This document shows, one piece after another, positions 13,020 to 25,794 of a stretch of DNA of 64,000 nt. Under the pieces are notes generated by a model. The model searched no databases. It saw nothing but the letters and a program-made list of their open reading frames with translations, and was not told the DNA's origin. The stretch lies in contig NC_035443.2 in the NCBI RefSeq assembly GCF_002127325.2, positions 26,996,666 to 27,060,665 on the forward strand, written 5' to 3'. The position numbers were made by a program, and so were the translations under genes. This DNA is from Helianthus annuus (taxonomy: Eukaryota; Streptophyta; Magnoliopsida; Asterales; Asteraceae). Numbering within the stretch: position 1 is the first letter of the stretch; the number at the start of each line of letters is the position of its first letter.

Positions 13020-13291
13020 AGCTATGGGGTGTGGGGGCTATAGAATGAAACATTATTTCCATATATGACCATTAGTTAAATGGTACACCATTCCTTTTCT
13101 TGATTGACGGTAGTTCCCATGGATTAAACCATGATTACCACCCTCCCATTTGATAATTTTAAGACAAAAATATAGGGGATAATGGTTTGGGTCATGACCA
13201 CACCCTTAGGGTAGTGGTTTTGAATGATAGATTAAAGCTGAATGATATGATGCCTATGTAGAGGGTTAGGACCACACCCTACCCTATAGCC
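13020..13291. mobile_element. candidate Tourist-like MITE, 272 bp
   Basis: The ends are inverted relatives: left AGCTATGGGGTGTGG, right (reverse complement) GGCTATAGGGTAGGGTGTGG. TAA flanks both sides (13017-13019 and 13292-13294). Size, target site and absence of coding potential fit a PIF/Harbinger-derived MITE. The terminal base mismatch keeps confidence moderate. Confidence 0.5.
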
Positions 13292-13329
13292 TAATTAAGT
13301 TTGCAGTACATTATTGTGGCATAGAATGA

Positions 13330-13527
13330 TGTTGTACCAACCTTGTGTTGGTCAATAATATCTCACGATATTATTGGCTAATATTGTGGCAAATCAATTT
13401 GTAATCTTCCTCTTTTTAGGATTGTTTGTTTACCAAAGATAGGTCGATCACGTCTATATATTTATATTTTATATCTCATTGTATTATTATTGTGAAAAGA
13501 AAATATACACAGTACATACTATTTTAC
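13330..13527 (+). repeat. short copia 5' LTR
   Basis: This stretch of about 200 bp begins TGTTGTACCAACC and contains a TATA-rich segment (CTATATATTTATATTTTATA, 13453-13472). It is followed at 13529-13536 by TGGTATCA, the copia primer-binding site for initiator tRNA-Met. A copia gag start follows. The terminal CA is not clear, so the right end is approximate. Confidence 0.55.
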
Positions 13528-13528
13528 G

Positions 13529-13536
13529 TGGTATCA
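13529..13536 (+). other. primer-binding site (initiator tRNA-Met)
   Basis: TGGTATCA follows the LTR directly and matches the start of the TGGTATCAGAGC sites found in the two complete elements of this window. Confidence 0.55.
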
Positions 13537-13612
13537 ATTCCCACGGCCTGATCTCGATCTCGCCACCATCCTCCATCACCTCATCTCCCAGAAACGTTCC
13601 CTGCCTCACCGT

Positions 13613-14392
13613 CATGGGCGACAAATCCACTCCCACCACTCCACAATCACTCCATCCCATTTACACGGTAACCAATGTTCAAAAAAAAGTCCATGTCCTC
13701 AACAGTGTCAAAGTCTCCTACCCGTCATGTGTCAAGCTTTTTACGCTACACGCCGAAGGGTATGATGTGGTCGACCACATCGACGGTACACCAGCCCGGC
13801 CAAAGAACCTGCTAATTTTGCATCCTGGAAGAAAATTAATGCAATGGTACGACAATGGATCTTTTAGTTTGGGTTTTGGAAGAAAAATCCACTGCCTATG
13901 AAGCTTGGGAATAGGTCAAAAACATGTTCTTGAACAACAAAGGGTCTCGAGTCGCGACCTTACAACGCAAACTCACAAATCTTACTCTTGCCGCCATGCC
14001 TGACCTCGATTTATATTGTCAGCGGATTCACGAACTGGCAGATTAATTAGGTGATTTTGATTGCCCGCTCACGAACACTCCATATATAAATTCGTTACCT
14101 TATACGCGGGTTACCTTGTGAATATGACACTATTGCCATAATTTTGAATCAGGCTCTTCCCCATTAGGAGACTACAGTGGATCGATGCGGTTGTCACCTC
14201 CTTACCCCACCGTGAATCTTGTCCCCCACACACCTTCACCCAACAACGACCAGCCTCCGTAGCGAGATTAGCGTCGATCTTCATCTCGTCGTGATAATCG
14301 AAAAAACAGGTCCAATTATCATGGTCAAGGCCAAGCCCATACTCGCCATTACCGAGCCCAACCACCATTTAATCCATGTTGGGCCCCATAAC
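13613..14392 (+). pseudogene. copia gag fragment, interrupted by a gypsy insertion
   Basis: Starting at ATGGGCGAC, the translation is a short-type copia Gag: a UBN2-like N-terminal domain with SVKVSYPSCVKLFTLHAEGYDVVDHIDGT, then (after frameshifts near 13830-13910) YEAWERVKNMFLNNKGSR-like sequence and DLDLYCQRIHELAD, and a basic tail. Several frameshifts and a stop in place of Gln near 14044 disable it. The coding sequence stops abruptly at 14392, where the Tekay LTR begins, so that element inserted into this gag. The pol half is not in the window. This is a different copia lineage from the large elements at 1-7269 and 29503-40776. Confidence 0.65.
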
Positions 14393-17300
14393 TGTCACAC
14401 CTCGACCGCGTAAAAAAACAAACCGCAGCGGAAACGTCAGGGAGTGGAGTGGCAGAATTATTGTTTCACAACCATGGTATTTAAAGTTTAGTTTTATTAA
14501 TGAAGCATTGATTACATTGTCTTAAAAACAAGGAAACAAAGGGTACATAATATAATTAAACTACTCTCGCTTCGTTTTATGTCATTAAGGCCCGAGTCCT
14601 CCTATGTGTATCACAATCCATATCATGCATCAGCTCCTGAAAACACATGTGAAAATAGGTACGTCAACATAAAAATGACTGTGAGATACATAGGTTTATT
14701 GGTTTAGGATTTATGACTTGTAGTTGAAAGAAATATTTAACAAAACATAGTCATGAATCTTGTAAAGTGTTTTCTTTTATAAATCATACGAAAAATCGAT
14801 AAGAAATCAGAGGATATAAAATAAAGATGTGTGGTTAAATAAATAACCAAGTAAAATGAATTTGTATAAGATACGGTGTTTATAAAACAATGTTTTGCGA
14901 AGATATGTTATTTGTATAAAATGTATTATGTCTAAATTGAGATGGTTTAAATAACGCTACGATATAATATCATAAAAGCCCTTATATATAGGAAGTATCA
15001 GCGGCGTATCCACCATGCTTTTATCATATTACACACGTCTCGTTATTTAAATCATTTACCCAAACAAACCACCAAAATACCTTGTTTAAACCAATGTCAA
15101 AATGTTTGTGTGTAAACAATGTTTAACGTTAAATGTAAATCATGCAATGTGTAATCAAATATTATGTATCGCAAGTAAAAAGTAACTACTCAAACCATAT
15201 GTATAATGTTTATGTGTAACTAAATGAAATGTATGGTGACTAATAGCATTACTCAACCCCATAAGTAAAAATATACAAAACAATGCATTTGATATAAATC
15301 GTAGTTTAAGTCAAAAGATATGTTTTTCAAAAATTCCATGCTTTATTGATACAAACACTTATGGGGTAATGTTAAACATATACATTCAATACTTGAGACT
15401 GAAGGATAACCCTTAGAACAAATCAAAGGTTTATCAAAAATGTTTTCGGATTCAGTCATTCCTTACGTCCAAACAAACCTAAGATTTCAGGAATGGGAGT
15501 TGTCAAGTCCTATGGTACCACTACTTACTACCAAGCGGCATGATCAATGTTAATGAACGTATTTCAGTTTCGTTATACAAACCAAATGTCATACTAAATG
15601 TAAGCATGTTATGTGAAAACAATGTACTAAGTATGCTAAATGAACATACATAGCAAAAATTTGATGTAAATCTAGCATGTTAATTAAACGTACATAGCAA
15701 AAACATGGATGAAATCATGTACTATACGTGTACTACATGAACATAGCAAGCATTTGTTATAAAAGCATGAAAAGCACGAAAGTAACAAGTAGGCACATGT
15801 GTTTCACCCCAAAATATTTGAAAACAGTAAAGGAGGGGACTATGTACTCACTTGATAATGCTAAATGATCTTGAAAACAACAATCAAACGAAGCTAGGAG
15901 GATCACGGAATCAATCGACACCTAATATAGGTAACTATGTTAATAAACGGGTCCTAAATCGGAAGATCGGATAGAGTGAGGTCTTGTAAACCAAATGAGT
16001 ATTGGAACTCATATGACATGGTTTAACAAAGCCTACATTCTAAAACGGAACCTAACCTATGTGCTTACGACCCATTACGACTCGTTAAGGTAGTCTACGC
16101 TACTTTAACGCGTCGTTCGCGTAAAACGCGTTCGGACCGCCTAACTAGTCCTATGACAGTATTATATGCCTTAACATGTCTAATATTGTTGCTTAATCAG
16201 TTTAGATGTCAAAATTTAGGTTACATATGCGTAAAAAGGGCATTTTGGTCATTTTCCTAAGGCATATAAACTACCTATCATATAACTAAATAAACGAAGT
16301 GACCACAAGGTATAACCTCGGAAGGTTATTCCCAATACAACTATGGTCACAAAATATGTTTGGTCGGATCCTAATGATCGACCAATTGGGTCGGGTTCGA
16401 AAGTCTAAGCAGTTGTTTAGATCCCTTATCTTACGACCCTATATAAGCACTAAACTAAAAGTGACGAGTTAAACATGTTAAAACATGTTTAACTAAGTTA
16501 GAAAACAAGTTTGATATCAAAACAAAGTGACGAGTTAAACATGTTAAACATGTTTAACTATTTTTCCTACAATGGTCCCCTGTTAAAAAAACTTAACGGA
16601 GTTAAGCTTTTTTCCAAATTACAAACAGATTTTTAGGGCCTTTGATTAGAACGACGATACGAGTCCATTGATGTAAAACTTGCCTCGAAACGGTGCTCCA
16701 GACGATGAAAACGGCGGTTCAATTCGGGTGTTTAAATTTCCAATTAACCAAAATCAAGTCACTTTGAGCACCATTTCGAAGTAAGTTTTACATCAATGGA
16801 ATCGTATCGTCGTTCTAATCAAAAGCCCTAAAAAATCTGTTTGTAATTTGGAAAAAAGCTTAACTCCGTTAAGTTTTTTTAACGGGGGACCATTGTAGGA
16901 AAAAAAGGTGAAAGGTGGGACTGGTGAGGGGAATATTCTGAGGTGGGATTATTAATGGCCAATAAGGTCTACGTGGGATTATTACTTGCCAATTCCCCAT
17001 ATCAAAACAAAGTGTTTTGACACCCAAAGATAGTTTAGTGGCAAAATACGCATAAATTCGTATTTTGACCGAAACTATGACTCGTCACTACGCCTAATCA
17101 ACGTGGTAATTAGTAGGTATAGTCACAAGGGACAATAACCATCGTGATTACGCTCACGTTGCGAAGTTCAAATGAACTTCGTGTTGACCATTGACTGGTC
17201 AAAGCAGAAAGTCAAACTCTGTTTGACTTTCATGCTTGAAATGCATAATCAAGCATGAAGGAGAATTACAAAGGGTCCAATCTTGATCAAGAACAAAGAA

Positions 17301-18493
17301 AACCAGAAGATTGGGGCCTTCAACCAGAAGGGATAGCCCCAAATAAGCAGATGATAAACAAAGAACTTGAATAAGCAAATGAGTGAGCAAAAACCAACGC
17401 TATTTATAGAATATCCACAACCGTTAGGATCGTTTCTCGGTTTTTGAGCTTCAATCTTGACCCTCCATGTGTACCCACTGTTTTAGCATTCTATGGGTGC
17501 CCAAAACCAGCTCCATGTTTGAAGGAAACCATGTACAAAACCCAGAAACCTGCTGCTGTTTAAGAAACTGGATTCTGCTGACCTGGTGAAGGGTTACGGA
17601 CCGCAAGCAGACCTATACGGTCCGTATGGTCTTTCGTTGCTGGCAGAAAGTTTCTATAATTGGCAGAACAGGCCTCTGTGACTCCAAACTTGATTTTTGA
17701 TGCGTTTTGGCACTTCTAACACCCGTCAAGCCCCGTTTTAAGCTCCAAAAGGATGTTAAAACATAGGGAACTTGAAATATGCTAAAAAATGTCACGGATG
17801 TCGGTTCCTTTGGCTGTACGGTTGCGTTGTTCGGTTAATTACGACGGAAATCGTAACGGATGCGAAAACGATCCAAATTGTGAAATGAATGAAGTTTTAT
17901 CATTCTAATCACTAAAATAAAATATTTTAATGATTACAAAAATTTTTGGATATCCGGATATGTTCAGAACGTAAGATATGCGCGAAAATGCAAACTTATG
18001 CACTTTTTGACGCTTTTAGTCCCTGTTTGATCAAAAAGTTTATTTTAGCATACCGAACCCCTCAAAGCCTATTTCTAAGCTATGTAAAGGATATTTAGGG
18101 TGTGTTTAGCTTATGATCAAGTTCGGGAATGTTCGTTACTACATGAATCGGCATAGTTTCGTAGTTTGACGTAAATAGTCCCTGCGATCGAATAAACTTG
18201 ATTTTGCCATACCAAACCCTTTAAAACTTATTTCTAAGTTATGTAAAGGTTATTTAAGGTATGTTAAGCATATGTTGATGTTCCGGAGTGTTTGTCATGT
18301 TAAACTGAGTACGTTTACGCATCAGTTTGCGTATAACTTTCCAGAAAGCGATATAGAGTTTGAAAACGAACAAAAATCAAAACATGCAAAATGTCAAACA
18401 TAAATAAACAAACATTGGGGTCAAATATCATTGTTTTTGTTGATAATTGAATTGTTTAAGGTTTATACAATGATTACAAGCACAGATGTCACA
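14393..18493 (-). repeat. Tekay 3' LTR, 4101 bp, containing a fold-back insertion
   Basis: On the - strand the repeat starts TGTGACATCTGTG directly after the polypurine tract and ends GGTCGAGGTGTGACA at 14393. A TATA box TATAAATAG lies near 17401-17411 (- strand). About 190 bp upstream of it is an inverted pair, ACGGACCGC / TACGGTCCGTA (17596-17626). The region 16561-16904 is a separate inverted repeat, probably an inserted fold-back element. No gene is evident; short open frames are unsupported. Confidence 0.65.
16561..16904. repeat. inverted repeat (fold-back element), 138-140 bp arms
   Basis: The left arm 16561-16698 (CCTACAATGGTCCCC...) pairs nearly perfectly with the right arm 16765-16904 around a loop of about 66 bp. 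Each arm contains a nested smaller palindrome (AAAACTTAACGGAGTTAAGC). Direct copies of ATATCAAAACAAAGTG flank the larger unit near 16513 and 16998, and a 37-bp stretch beginning AAGTGACGAGTTAAACATG is repeated at 16458 and 16525. Confidence 0.8.
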
Positions 18494-18506
18494 GTCTCCC
18501 CTACTT

Positions 18507-20920
18507 GTGGAAATTTCGTCCCGAAATTTATTTAGAGGAAACTTGTGAGAATAGATGTGGATATTTCGCCTTCATTTGATCTTCATGTTCCCAAGTAAAT
18601 TTTGGTCAACATTTAGATTCCCAGTGAACTTTGACCAATGGAATGCGCTTGCGTTTGAGCCATTTGACTTCAAGATCCATGATTTCCACAGGTTTCTCAA
18701 CAAAATGCATCGTATCATCAACACGAATTTCATCAAGCGGTATGTGGAGGTTTTCATTTGCTAAACACTTCTGGAGATTAGACATGCGAAAGGTTGGATG
18801 AACATTTCCATGTTTAGGAGGTAACTCAAGTTTGTAGGCTACCTTTCCGATTCTTTCGACGATCTTGAATGGTCCAACATATCTAGGTGCAAGTTTTCCT
18901 GTCTTTCCAAATCTGATCACACCTTTCCAAGGTGAAACCTTAAGTAAAACGCGATCACCGACTTGAAATTCCAAGGGCTTGCATCGTCTATCCGCGTAAC
19001 TCTTTTGACGGCTTCTAGCTGTCTGAAGGTTATTGCGCACTTTCTTAACCTTATCTGTTGTCTCTAGAATGAGGTCAGGTCCAGTAAGCTGAGCCTCACC
19101 GATCTCATTCCAGCAGACTGGTGAACGACATTTTCGACCATATAAAGCCTCGAAAGGAGCCATGTTGATGCTGGAGTGATAACTATTGTTGTAGGAGAAT
19201 TCAATCAATGGGAGATACGAATCCCAGCTACCACCAAAATCGATCACACAAGCTCTAAGAATATCCTCTAATGTCTGGATTGTTCTTTCAGATTGACCAT
19301 CCGTTTGCGGATGATAAACTGTGCTTAAATTAAGTTGGCTTCCCATAGCAGATTGCATGGTTCTCCAAAAACGAAATGAGAATCGTGCATCTAAATCAGA
19401 AATAATGTTTAAAGGAATGCCATGACGAGATACAATCTCATCCACATAGATTTTAGTCAGCTTGTCGGCAGATAGATCCTCACGGATTGGCAAGAAATGT
19501 GCTGACTTTGTAAGACGATCAACAACTACCTAGATAGCTTCATGACCTTTCTTAGTGTGTGGCAACATGGTAATGAGATCCATAGCAATGTTTTCCCATT
19601 TCCAAACTGGAATCTCTGGTTGCTCTAATAATCCAGAGGGATGTTGATGTTCAGCCTTAACTTTAAGACAAGTAAGGCATTTAGATACGTACAAGGCAAT
19701 GTCTTTCTTCATACCGGGCCACCAATACTGGGTTCGAAGATCCTTATACATTTTATCTACACCAGGATGGATAGAATAACAAGACTTATGAGCTTCATCC
19801 ATTAGCAAGGTGCGAAGATTGTCTTGACTTGGGACCCACAGACGGTCCATGAAATAATATGATCCATTGTCCTTTAGTTCAAGATCAGGCTTAATGTGAT
19901 ATGGTAATTCCTTACCCATCAAACCTTGTGAAACGCAAGTATGTTGAGCCTGAGAGATGCGGGTTTGAATATCAGATCGAACACGAACACAATGAAGCTT
20001 GACACGCCCTTTACGACTTAATGCGTCAGCCACGACATTCGCCTTACCAGAATGGTAGCGAATTTCGCAATCATAGTCGTTTAGGGGTTCAACCCAACGT
20101 CGTTGCCTCATGTTAAGTTCTTTCTGATTGAAGATGTGTTGAAGACTTTTGTGGTCAGTGAAAACCACACATTTTGTACCATACAGATAGTGTCTCCAGA
20201 TTTTGAGAGTGAATACAACTGCACCTAACTCAAGATCATGAGTCGTGTAGTTCTTCTCGTGTACCTTCAACTGCCTTGATGCATAGGCTATGACTTTGTT
20301 TTTTTTGCATGAGAACACAGCCAATACCCAAATTTGATGCATCACAATACATGACAAAATCGTCGTTGCCCTCATGTAAAGATAGAATAGGTGCATCATA
20401 AAGTTTCTGTTTCAAGATCTGAAAAGCTTCTTCCTGTTTGGATCCCCGTTCAAAGGGTTTATTCTTCTGAGTTAGTGCAGTGAGAGGAACTGCAATCTGG
20501 AGAAGTTTTCGATGAAGCGGCGTAATAACCTTCAAGACCAAGAAATGAACGAACCTCAGTAGGAGTAGTAGGCGTATCCTAATCCTTAATCGCACTGGTC
20601 TTGGGGGGATCTACATGTATACCTTGTTTGTTGACGATATGTCCCAAAAATTGAACTTCTTTAAGCCAGAATTCGCACTTGGAGGACTTAGCAAAAAGTT
20701 CTTCTTTCTTCAGGAGTTCCATTGTAAGACGGAGATGTTGTTCATGATCAGCTCGTGTCATGGAATAGATCAAAATGTCGTCGATGAAAACGATGATGAA
20801 CTTGTCCAAATAAGGCTTGCAAACCCTATTCATCAAGTCCATGAAAATAGCAGGAGCATTAGTTAAACCGAATGGCATAACTGTGAACTCGTAATGCCCA
20901 TATCGAGTACGGAAAGCATA
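18507..20920 (-). pseudogene. Tekay pol remnant (RT 3' part, RNase H, integrase, C-terminal chromodomain-type tail)
   Basis: RT is recognisable from [10 protein letters not shown] through FIDDILIYS. RNase H follows ([35 protein letters not shown]), then the integrase zinc-binding region ([32 protein letters not shown]), the integrase core ([28 protein letters not shown]) and the tail FTWEHEDQMKAKYPHLF. Breaks are a frameshift near 20580, another at the A-run near 20300, a TAG in place of Trp near 19527, and a TGA near 18604 just before the tail. It aligns throughout with the better copy at 48307-53084. Not functional. Confidence 0.85.
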
Positions 20921-20960
20921 CCAGTATCTGGTAACACAGCTCATTGTTTCCTTCTCAAAA

Positions 20961-21164
20961 AAGATTGGACACTTCAATGGGCTGTCTTACAGGCTGATGG
21001 AAGTGGTATATGCAGTTGTACACGACAAACCGTACAACTTCTCCGAGTTTCTCATGAGAGATTTGGAAGCAAACATGCACACTCGTCAACCTTTTCTGGT
21101 CTATCCTCGTTTTGTGACCAAGGTGATTACAAGCCAACTGAACTTCAGAGGAGTAACAAACTAG
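20961..21164 (+). pseudogene. gag-like retrotransposon fragment
   Basis: The translated stretch contains RLMEVVYAVVHDKPYNFSEF and RQPFLVYPRFVTKVI and stops at 21162-21164. The spacing of the YPRF box resembles the FPRF region of the larger gag-like pseudogene at 22362-25633, so it may be a diverged member of that protein family. It begins just after the truncated Tekay RT, placing a deletion or insertion junction near 20920-20960. I recall such proteins as abundant repeats in Asteraceae; function unknown. Confidence 0.45.
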
Positions 21165-22361
21165 TACCCAAGGGCCCAGTTGTTCTACAGGAAGATTTGA
21201 ATATTCCCTCCTTGGTTCCAACACAAAATCACACCAGACGCATAACCTATCTGTGGGTGTATGCTACTCTTATTTATAATGATTAGTTTTTTTCTCTTTC
21301 TTTATTGTAAGTTTTTCTTTGTTTGAATAGTAAATATTTACTTTATTTTAAAGAAAAACACCATGATAAATCTAGAGGGAAGTGAAGGGCATATCTGATA
21401 AAATTATGAAAGATCTGATAAAATATAAGGAAATCTGATAAAAATCAGAAAATCTGATGAATTTGATAAACTTATCAGAAAATCTGATAATTCACTAGAA
21501 AATCTGATAACTCGTCAGAAAATCTTTGAAATAACTAGAAAGTCTGATAACTTAACAGAAAAATGAGAAGAAATATCAGATACGATTGCCTAAAACCAGA
21601 TTTAAAACAATGACAAGAAAGCTTGTGACAAAGTAGGAAAAGATTCATAAAAGTTTCTATTAAAATTGCAAAATTTTTCAGGATGATCAATCTTCAAAAG
21701 AATGAAACAAAAATGATGTTAAAGTGACGTGAAATCTTTTAAGTATACTTTAACAACAAACACTACTTGAAGATCAGAGCAAAGATTTGAGGTTCAGAAA
21801 TGCTATGTACGTAATGTCTTCAAAACTTTACTCATTCTCTCTCACAAAAAAAAAAAAAAAAATCTGATTCAATTTCAAAATTTGAATCCAATGAATTCTG
21901 ATGAAGTATAAAGAAAATCCAACACTCAAAAGTTAACTTAAAGATTTTCTGATACATATCATCACAAGGACTTTTTGTGGAAAGAATGTCAGTTTCAAAA
22001 AGAGATTTTATTGGACCCCTTTGTGACAAAAGGGTCCCACAGGAAGAAAAGGTGCAACATGGAGGTCAGTATTCATCATTCAAAACGTTTGATCTCTCCG
22101 AATCTTAATAAAGGATATACATCAAAAAATTCGGAGATATACCAAAGGTTTTATTGACAGCTGTCTTAAACAAGGGTTTAAAACATCATTAAGATGTCAT
22201 TAACCACCTTAAATACTAACCACCCACGATAAATACTCAAAGATCTCTATCTCAAAAACACTACAAATATATCTTGCAAACGGCAGAGCAAACCACCTTC
22301 ATCTTCCTCCCTCAAAATCAAGAACCCTAAAAACCCTTTCGAAGCAAAACTCAAAACACCA
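21165..22361 (+). other. non-coding leader with a TCTGATAA motif cluster
   Basis: No gene is supported. Between about 21395 and 21585 the octamer TCTGATAA or its relatives (ATCAGAAAATCTGAT) recurs about ten times. A purine-rich run (AGAGGGAAGTGAAGGG) lies at 21373-21388, and a run of A at 21846-21861. The final 150 bp look like a transcript leader before the ATG at 22362. The same motif recurs in the LTR at 25795-26494, tying both regions to one element family. Confidence 0.5.
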
Positions 22362-25300
22362 TGGCCGCAATCAACATCAACATGCCACCAATTGAACACT
22401 CCATTCAATTCATCAATGAAGCTGAGTTCCTACCCTTAAAAAGCAACAATGAAGTGATGAATACCAACATTGGAGAATATGACATGAAGTATCAAATCTT
22501 AATTTGAATTTCTGACAAGGTGCCCGATTGCTCAAGCCCTAACAAAGACCAGAGATGTACCGAAAAAGATTATACAACAACTGGTGAAGACACTCGAACA
22601 ATCAAATACGAATGAGTTGACAGTACACTTGTGGGGAGATATCTTCATTGTAATTACACCGGAGAAGATAAGGGAATGCCTGGAGTTACCTATAATTCAA
22701 AACTATGATCCAACACCAATAAAAGATGACATGTTTGCACAGCTTGATGCTGTGATGGGATACAAGGTAAAGATCTCAAAAATTGGTGATTTTAAAAGAC
22801 ACAAATTGCCTGCCTTCTGGCAAGTGATGGAGATCTTAAACAAATGCATATCATCAAAAATTGGGGAAACACACCAGATTAACAGGAATGTTCTAACAAT
22901 CATGTTCAGTCTCATCACAGGGATGAACAATGATTTTTGGAACAGAAATCTTTAATCTGATAAGAAGATCAATATTGACGAATACTGCGAGAATAGATTC
23001 ACATCTACCCTTTCCCAGATTTCTGTCAATCCTGATTTCTGATGCATTTTCTAAAAGAAATATGGAAATTCCTACATCAGAAAACATGTGGAGTACTGAG
23101 GTGATGAGACCATGGTTTGCACTGGGCTTCTGGAAATCAGATTATGATGTGCCTGCCCTATCAGAAAGTATGATGAATCTGATATCAGAGGATTCACCCT
23201 ACAGGGCAGAATATTTAAAGATATTGAACAGAAGACCAGAAAATGCAGCAGTTTATGACAGTGTATCCCCAATGGAGCATGATGCCCAAGAATTAAGTGT
23301 ACCACAAACAAAGTAGAAGGCTCAATCAGAACCTGAACAAGGTAATGAAGAAGTACAACTAAGACCATTGGCAGAACAGCATCATGCAGAAACATCACAC
23401 ATGGGAGAAACAGGTGCACAGCATTCTAAATTTAATGTTGTTCAAAATTCTGATAGTGATTCTGATGATTCTATTCAGGGCAACTATGTTGTAGAACATA
23501 GAGTACTTGTTTCTGAAAAATAAGGTGTGGGTGAATTCACAGACCTATTCTCTGAATCAGATAATGAGGAGGAGAATAAGGTGGCAACAGGTGGAGATCA
23601 GTTTACTGATTAAGGAAACCTGGAAGAGAAAAGGAAGAGTTTCTGAACAACTCATGGAGAACCTGAAAAGGTTCAAGGAAATGAGGAAAACCCAGATTTG
23701 AATAAGTTTCAATATTCTGGTAAGAGTATGGAGGATTGGGATTATTACCAACCTGCTAACCTTAAAACAGCAGCAAGTGTGTCTTCTGCTGGTGTTAAAG
23801 GTGGAACATCTGTTGTTCCTCCTGTTACCCAACAACAAACTATGTCAACAAAACAACTTCACAAAGAGCTTGAAGACATCACAAATGTCTGTAATGGAAA
23901 GACGGCAACAGAAGAGAAGTTTGATCTGATACTGGAAGAGATCAGAAATCAAAGATCTGATATTAAGACTTTATCAAAAACTGTTGAAATTATGAAGAAA
24001 CAAACAGAAGTCAACAATGCAGTCCTAAACAAACTTCAACAGTCATCAGAAAGAAGAGACAGTTCATCAGACTTTGAGAAAGTTGTCAAAGAAATTCAAG
24101 AGATCAAGGCAAAAATGACAGAAGTTGCAAGTGCAAGAGAAAGTTTAAGTACTGGGAAGATTCTAGAAGAACTTCAATTCCTAAGAGCCAATAACAACAG
24201 CATGGTGGAGGCTCTTGAAAAGATGATGGTGGAATGGTCAACTTAGAAAAGTCAAGACAAGCTAGAGTTTCAGAAAATGCAGAAACAAGAGGAAACAAAT
24301 GCTCAAACTCTTTCCAATGTTCAAGGGTTAGTAAAGAGGTTGCATTTTAATGTTGTCAGACTGGCAAAGATTGATATGCATGAGCTGAAAGCTCAAATTC
24401 CACAAGATACACCAGTAAGAGAACCAGAAATCTCCCACCAAGAACAGCCCAAACAACTAGAAGCTTCAACGCCATAAAAGCAAAAACAACCCATGGGTCC
24501 TCCACCAAATGTACCAAAACCCATGGGTCCCCCACCAAATGTACCAAAACCAGAAAGATTAAAGATGCTGACACAACCGCCAATTTCAATTGAATCCTCT
24601 TCCATCTCAAAAGGGAAGCAAAGCATAGCCCTTTCTGATGAAACAGAGTTCAGTAGACAGTTGAATGCAACTGAGAAAAGAAAAATGGAAGACGAAGTGT
24701 CATCTTTAGAAAGACCAAAAAACAGTGATCAGAGAAGGTCCAGATGGGAAGCCAAAAGAGTACACACTCTTGGAACCTGATCAAGACACAATGATGTACC
24801 CTAAAGAACACCTGCAACACTACTACTGGAATGATAAGGAGGATAAACTGGAAAGGCCTCTCTCTCCAATAAGCTCAAGAGTTATTGATGTTAGACAACA
24901 GAGAAACATGGCTTTCATGCATAATCCTGTTACAAATCCAGTAGTTGGTATTGAAAAGATAAGCATTGAAAGTCATCAAGGTGAAATCATAGGAACTTAT
25001 GAGCAGAACAAGTATACATTGGTCAGAAAAGATGGGAGCACAACAACTGTTATGGATGCAAATTTGGCTAATCAAGTTCATCCACTGAACATAGTAAAGA
25101 TGAAACAGATTATTCATCAACAAAAGGGGAACACACTGCACATTAGAAGAGCCCTTCACAGCATCAAGGAAGCAGGAAGAAAATTGTACCATAGAGCTGC
25201 ACTAGCAGATTTTGACTTGTGCATCAATTTTGAGTACAGTAAGAAAGTATACACACCTCCTCCCAACAACACCATTCCTGCTGAAATCATATCCAAAGCA

Positions 25301-25633
25301 AGAACTGGAGCTATCTTTGAAACACCTGAAATTTCAGTAGTGTTCAAAGATGCTAATGATGAAAGAGCTTTGTTTAGAATCAATGAAATTAACAGGTATT
25401 CAAACCAGACCCTGAATTATATCAAGGACTGCATGAATCAAAAATAAGCCAAGCTCAAAGAGAAAGGAAATGAGACTGAATAGCTGGGGAAGAAAATTGA
25501 AGATATCATTGAAGAATGGAAGGAAGCCAGAGGATGGTACAAAGAACTATACAGAGCAACTCACAAGAAAATTGATTACAAGAAGAAGTTGAAGACAGGA
25601 GATACTTTCAAAAGTGATCTGAAAATAAACTGA
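22362..25633 (+). pseudogene. gag-like polyprotein pseudogene of an LTR element lacking pol
   Basis: The frame can be followed for about 1070 codons from MAAINI through FLTRCPIAQALTKTRDVPKK, HLWGDIFIVITPEKIRECLELP and FPRFLSILISDAF, then an acidic low-complexity region, a coiled-coil region (about 23850-24350), a tandemly duplicated MGPPPNVPKP box (24494-24553) and a conserved C-terminal part ending KTGDTFKSDLKIN. It is broken by a frameshift near 22500, another near 22945, stops near 23314, 23521, 23610, 24244 and 24475, and a frameshift near 24720. There is no zinc knuckle, protease, RT or integrase. Size, coiled coil and the following LTR suggest a Gag-type structural protein of a non-autonomous element. 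I cannot name a domain family. Confidence 0.6.
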
Positions 25634-25794
25634 TAAATTCTTGCATTTATAATATGTTTGGGAACATTGTTTTTATTTTTGAACTTGTTTGAATTTTCCT
25701 TACTTTGGTTGTTTGAATTTTGTATAAAGTTTGGTTGAAACTTGTTTATGTTTGACATAAGTAGTTATTTTTCTTACAATACTTAGAGGGAAAC

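Larger units (their letters stand above)
14393..20920 (-). mobile_element. Ty3/gypsy Tekay (chromovirus) element, 5'-truncated
   Basis: The 3' end on the - strand is complete: the rest of pol, a polypurine tract at 18494-18506 (AAGTAGGGGAGAC) and a 3' LTR from 18493 down to 14393. Homology to pol stops near 20920, within RT just before [10 protein letters not shown]. No gag, protease or 5' LTR follows, so the 5' half was deleted. The bases before the LTR at 14388-14392 are ATAAC; the partner target duplication is lost. Confidence 0.8.
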
